NCBI GenBank assembly: GCA_028706695.1
Contig: JAQTVU010000068.1
Coordinates: 1-8,368, forward strand
DNA: 8,368 bases
Source: Mycobacterium sp.
GTDB lineage: Bacteria > Actinomycetota > Actinomycetes > Mycobacteriales > Mycobacteriaceae
Direction of reading: 5' to 3'
Numbering within the stretch: the stretch's first letter is position 1; the number at the start of each line of letters is the position of its first letter. Both the position numbers and the translations under genes were made by a program. Positions 5,532-8,368 of the stretch are shown piece by piece. The notes below the pieces were generated by a model. It saw nothing but the letters and a program-made list of their open reading frames with translations, was not told the origin of the DNA and did no database searches.

Positions 5532-6719
5532 TCACTTCGTGGACCGATACCCTGAGCGAACGGTTTTGACGAGATCGTCGACGTCCACTTCCAACCCGAA
5601 GAGCGGCGCATACCTGCGTGCCCAATCGCTGATGACGGCGTACGCGGCGTCCTCAGCGGCACCCTGGCCGCCCGCCGCGTGCAATACATGGGTACGGCCG
5701 AACATGGGGGCGAAATCGCGCATCGCGGCCACCGACTCGGCCAACCAGTCACGGGCCCAGAGCCGCATCAGCTTACGGTTGTAGTCACCATACTTCGGAT
5801 CCTGGCCCAAGCAGCGACCGAACAACTCCATGGCCCATTTGCCGTCCATCTCAATTGCGACGATGTTGCTCCACAGCATCGCCGGCGTTAGCTGGTCGCC
5901 GTGCAGCGGTGCGAGTCGGTGGAAGAATTGTTGGCGGCTGAACCGGCCGAACAACGGCTCGTGGATCATCAAAAGCGCGAAAGGCACCTCGATGTTGTCC
6001 CACGTGTCGCCCCACAGCCGTTCGACGACAGCGCGATCCTTGCCATATACCGGATCCGACATCCAGCACTGCTTGGCCGGCGCCACGTCTGCTTCGAAGC
6101 CTTGGATATTCTTGGACAAGAACACCTTTTCGGCTTGAATCGTCTCGGCGTTGTCCAGGTGGTCGAAGGCGCAGAGGATGACGGCGCCGCGCAGCACGTC
6201 GGAGAGCACGTCACGCGCCGGCGCAAGCAGCGAACCGAAAACACCGTACTGGTCATGGGCCAACGCGCCGAAATAGGTGGGAAGGATCTCCAACGCCCAT
6301 TCCTCGTCCATGTCCTTGTACATGCCTTGGTCAGCGTAGGCCGTCATAGTATTGATGGCGGCCTCGTTCTCCTGCGCCTTCTGCAGCGCGAATTCCGGCG
6401 TGTTGCGCGCGTTGGGATCGCGAAACGCGAACCAGTCAATGGTTTTGGCCTCGGTGCCGTAGTTCTCCCACATCTGGCGGCCGCCGGAGTAGTTGTTGCA
6501 GAAGCCGCCCGTGTTCAGGCCGCCGGGAATCCAGTCCGGACCGGGCTGTGCATAGAGCATCAACATTTCGTATTCGGAAATCCGCTTACGGAACGGGGTC
6601 GCGTAGTACTGGTTGGTCCGTTGAGTATCGAGCGGCGTCCGGTCTATGTCGTAAGCAGGGTTCAGAAATGGCCGCGGGTTACGCAGATGTTCGGTGCCTG
6701 CTGACTCGGTAGTTGTCAT
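5532..6719 (-). CDS. mmoY: Methane/alkane monooxygenase hydroxylase, beta subunit (MmoY/SmoY)
   Basis: A 395-residue protein (Methylococcus MmoY is 389), the beta subunit of the soluble diiron hydroxylase. It has the ferritin-like fold of alpha but no metal site, and forms the dimer core on which MmoB and MmoC dock. Colinear with MmoY: RKRISEYEMLMLYAQPGPDW, TIDWFAFRDP, YFGALAHDQYGVF, RDVLSDVLRGAVILCAFDHL, FFHRLAPLHGDQLTPAML and CLGQDPKYGDYNRKLMRLWA. The start is the ATG at 6719, preceded by GAGGA with a short three-base spacing. The gap to mmoX is 139 bases, which leaves room for a separate control element; a hairpin lies in it. The C-terminal part has an Ala/Gly-rich insert-like stretch (AAGGQGAAEDAA). 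Confidence 0.95.
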   Translation of the reverse strand: MTTTESAGTEHLRNPRPFLNPAYDIDRTPLDTQRTNQYYATPFRKRISEYEMLMLYAQPGPDWIPGGLNTGGFCNNYSGGRQMWENYGTEAKTIDWFAFRDPNARNTPEFALQKAQENEAAINTMTAYADQGMYKDMDEEWALEILPTYFGALAHDQYGVFGSLLAPARDVLSDVLRGAVILCAFDHLDNAETIQAEKVFLSKNIQGFEADVAPAKQCWMSDPVYGKDRAVVERLWGDTWDNIEVPFALLMIHEPLFGRFSRQQFFHRLAPLHGDQLTPAMLWSNIVAIEMDGKWAMELFGRCLGQDPKYGDYNRKLMRLWARDWLAESVAAMRDFAPMFGRTHVLHAAGGQGAAEDAAYAVISDWARRYAPLFGLEVDVDDLVKTVRSGYRSTK

Positions 6720-6813
6720 TTGTCCTCACTAACTAGTTTCATTGACGCTGGGTTTGCGCGGGAGACATTGGCGCAGCTGTTCCGATGAGATGATTACGCC
6801 TCCCGCATGTGAG

Positions 6814-6841
6814 CGGCCTGCCCCAAGAACAGGGCAGGCCG
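6814..6841 (-). other. Hairpin in the mmoX-mmoY spacer
   Basis: A perfect 10-bp stem (CGGCCTGCCC at 6814-6823 with 6832-6841) and an 8-base loop, beginning 17 bases after the mmoX stop in the transcript. There is no U-run. A second, weaker pairing (6758-6764 with 6800-6806) lies between it and mmoY. It could mark the 3' end of a separate mmoX message or stabilise it. In methanotrophs extra promoters inside the mmo operon (before mmoY and mmoZ) are known; no promoter is recognisable here. Confidence 0.65.
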
Positions 6842-6858
6842 ACCCTACTGCGATCTCG

Positions 6859-8368
6859 TTACACTGTTTCCAGCCACTTACCGGCTGTGAGCGGGTCACG
6901 GATCACGGCGTTGCAGGCCCGTAGATCGTCGATCGTCCACATCCGGTCACTGTTGAGGTGCGGCTGCGCAACCAGCGTCTTGCCATCGGAACGCACCGCT
7001 CCTGCCGCCAGCACCACGTCGGCGATGTTCCAACCGTCGAACTTCTCGAAGAGGTTTTGGCCCTTGAAGCGTTCCGGCTCCCGCAGGTACATCCGCTCGC
7101 ACGACTTCGAGCACAGCGCGTGCTTGTGGCCGTTGTACTCGAGGATACGGGTTTCCTTAATACCCTCCTCAAGGGTGGGCAGCACGCACGGCACCTGGCA
7201 GACCCGGCAGAAGTACACGTTCTTGCCGCTGTCGCTGAGTACCTGTCCGGGCAACTTGTGGCTCGAAGGGTCAGCCAGACCCATCTCACGCCAGGAGTCC
7301 CACATGGTGCCGATCTTGTTGTGCCATCCTGGGTAGTTATCTTCGTGCCAGTCCATGTCGCGCGCGTTGGGCGGATCCATCCGGAAGCCCATCAGCGGCC
7401 ATATCGCGTAGCCCACAGCGAAGACGGCGTGGTGGCCCCAGTATGCCTGCCGCTTGGCTTCACCGAGGTTGGACGGCGAGTTCAGACCGAACTTCTCCAT
7501 CCGGCCCATCCAAATGCCGCCCCAGTCTTCATAGACCCAGCGGTCCCACACCTTGGCCCACGGCTCAAGCTTGTTCACCGAGCCGTACTCGAAGCCAAGT
7601 CCGACGACCGGCGAGATGAACCGGTGCTGCAGCCAGAACGCATCCTCCAGGTCCTGCTGCATGTACTTCCTGTTGTTGTCGTCGTGAGCCAGCGACACCA
7701 CGGTCTGGTATCCGTTGGCCATGTGACGCAACTCGTCGGACTGGACCGAGAGGTAGATCGTCGGGGTGATCTCGTCGCCGTTGGCAGCGCCCCACTCGGT
7801 GACCGCCACGATCATCGGGTTGGTGAAGCATGCCTCACCCACGAGCTGCAGGTTCAGCGAGCAGTACACCGGGTCGCCAGCGGCAAAGCTCTCGCCGAAT
7901 CCCTGAGCACCAGCCTGGTACAGCGGGCTGATGTACCGGTTCTTCCGCATGTCGGTGAACCCGGCCGGGTCGTAGTACTGACCGGCGAAGTACTTGGCCA
8001 AGTAGTGAGTTTGAATGGTGTGGCGAACCTCGTCCTCAACCTGGTTGAGGTAACCGTTGCGCAGCTCCGGCGAGCGGGTGGTGTCCGCCAAGATGGCCGA
8101 ACCGGCGATCGCGGTGTACTCACCGAGCTCGAGCGTTACCGAGAGCATCTTCATCATCTCGGCCCAGCGCGGCTCTACCCGCGTCGGCGCATTCAACCGC
8201 GCCAGGCTGTCGAGGAGGCTGCCGTACTGGCGACCGTCCTTCTCCGCCTCCATCCGGGCGTAGTCGCGCACGATGAGCTTGTACTGCTCGTGCGCCTTTG
8301 CGTCGTAGGTGTACTTCGTCGGGTACTTGCCAAGAAGCTTGTCCTCGTCGCAGCCCAGGTCCATCAAC
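6859..8368 (-). CDS. mmoX: Methane/alkane monooxygenase hydroxylase, alpha subunit (MmoX/SmoX), N-terminus outside window
   Basis: The catalytic alpha subunit, which inserts an O atom from O2 into methane or short alkanes at a carboxylate-bridged diiron centre. 502 residues are visible; the first visible Leu (TTG at 8367) aligns with residue 32 of Methylococcus MmoX, so about 31 residues are cut off and this TTG is not a start. Adding 31 gives Methylococcus numbering. Ligands E83, E113, H116, E178, E212 and H215 (= E114, E144, H147, E209, E243, H246) are all present in LGEYTAIA, EDEVRHT, GEACFTNP and SDELRHMANGYQ. Pocket residues L110, F188, F192 and T213 are kept, but Cys151 is Thr (T120). 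The C-terminal domain has C387-x2-C390 and C419-x3-C423, a zinc-site-like set found in phenol hydroxylase but not in methanotroph MmoX. The close match over ITPTIYLSVQ and VYEDWGGIW separates it from toluene or propane enzymes. Confidence 0.95.
   Translation of the reverse strand, partial: LMDLGCDEDKLLGKYPTKYTYDAKAHEQYKLIVRDYARMEAEKDGRQYGSLLDSLARLNAPTRVEPRWAEMMKMLSVTLELGEYTAIAGSAILADTTRSPELRNGYLNQVEDEVRHTIQTHYLAKYFAGQYYDPAGFTDMRKNRYISPLYQAGAQGFGESFAAGDPVYCSLNLQLVGEACFTNPMIVAVTEWGAANGDEITPTIYLSVQSDELRHMANGYQTVVSLAHDDNNRKYMQQDLEDAFWLQHRFISPVVGLGFEYGSVNKLEPWAKVWDRWVYEDWGGIWMGRMEKFGLNSPSNLGEAKRQAYWGHHAVFAVGYAIWPLMGFRMDPPNARDMDWHEDNYPGWHNKIGTMWDSWREMGLADPSSHKLPGQVLSDSGKNVYFCRVCQVPCVLPTLEEGIKETRILEYNGHKHALCSKSCERMYLREPERFKGQNLFEKFDGWNIADVVLAAGAVRSDGKTLVAQPHLNSDRMWTIDDLRACNAVIRDPLTAGKWLETV

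Noticed and set aside
4825..5784. Long plus-strand open frame (319 codons)
   Set aside because: It lies antisense to mmoB, mmoD and the end of mmoY, all of which match known families. High GC gives long mirror frames; composition is not protein-like.
5901..6704. Plus-strand open frame (267 codons) antisense to mmoY
   Set aside because: Shadow of mmoY; no motif and no ribosome site.
6720..6858. Sigma-54 promoter before mmoY by analogy with methanotroph mmo control
   Set aside because: No GG-N10-GC element seen, and mycobacteria lack sigma-54.
8365..8367. TTG as the start of mmoX
   Set aside because: It aligns with residue 32 of Methylococcus MmoX; the gene continues past the window edge.

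Overview
The window most likely comes from a mycobacterium or a close relative. The DNA is GC-rich. It carries a tandem pair of Mce-associated membrane proteins of the Rv1362c/Rv1363c type, typical of Mycobacteriaceae, and a LipN/LipH-like alpha/beta hydrolase. Assignments rest on reading the sequence and on remembered family sequences; no database search was run.

Left part (1-2095): the 3' end of an HSL-type esterase gene on the plus strand (to 521) converges on two minus-strand genes, 1199-2095 and 537-1202. These two are translationally coupled through a 4-base ATGA overlap. Both encode a low-complexity, acidic N-terminal region, one membrane helix and an Mce-associated extracytoplasmic domain. 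Each also has its own 9-bp coding tandem repeat. The esterase has Asp where the catalytic Ser of the GxSxG elbow should be.

Middle part (2096-2998): about 900 bases with no gene I can recognise. It holds short direct repeats and, at its right end, a 19-bp perfect inverted repeat (2907-2956) that looks like the terminator of the operon to its right.

Right part (2999-8368, all minus strand): an almost complete soluble methane monooxygenase (sMMO)-type operon in transcription order mmoX (5' end outside the window), mmoY, mmoB, a small mmoD-like gene, mmoC, mmoZ. MmoX, MmoY and MmoZ would form the (alpha-beta-gamma)2 diiron hydroxylase. MmoC passes electrons from NADH through FAD and a 2Fe-2S cluster, MmoB is the gating/coupling protein, and MmoD is an accessory or regulatory protein. 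The order differs from the methanotroph order X-Y-B-Z-D-C. It matches the X-Y-B-C-Z order of the group 3 diiron monooxygenase smoXYB1C1Z of Mycobacterium sp. NBB4 (active on C2-C4 alkanes and alkenes), with an mmoD-like gene in addition. A cave mycobacterium reported to grow on methane ('Candidatus Mycobacterium methanotrophicum') is also a plausible relative. The sequence alone cannot tell whether methane or short alkanes are the physiological substrate.

Most notable: all six diiron ligands are kept in MmoX, but the active-site Cys151 of methanotrophs is Thr. The C-terminal domain of MmoX has a four-Cys set resembling the zinc site of phenol hydroxylase, which methanotroph MmoX lacks. A minimal 62-residue MmoD-like protein is encoded in comparatively AT-rich DNA. 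Each long spacer (X/Y, Y/B, B/D) carries a GC-rich hairpin, while C and Z overlap.
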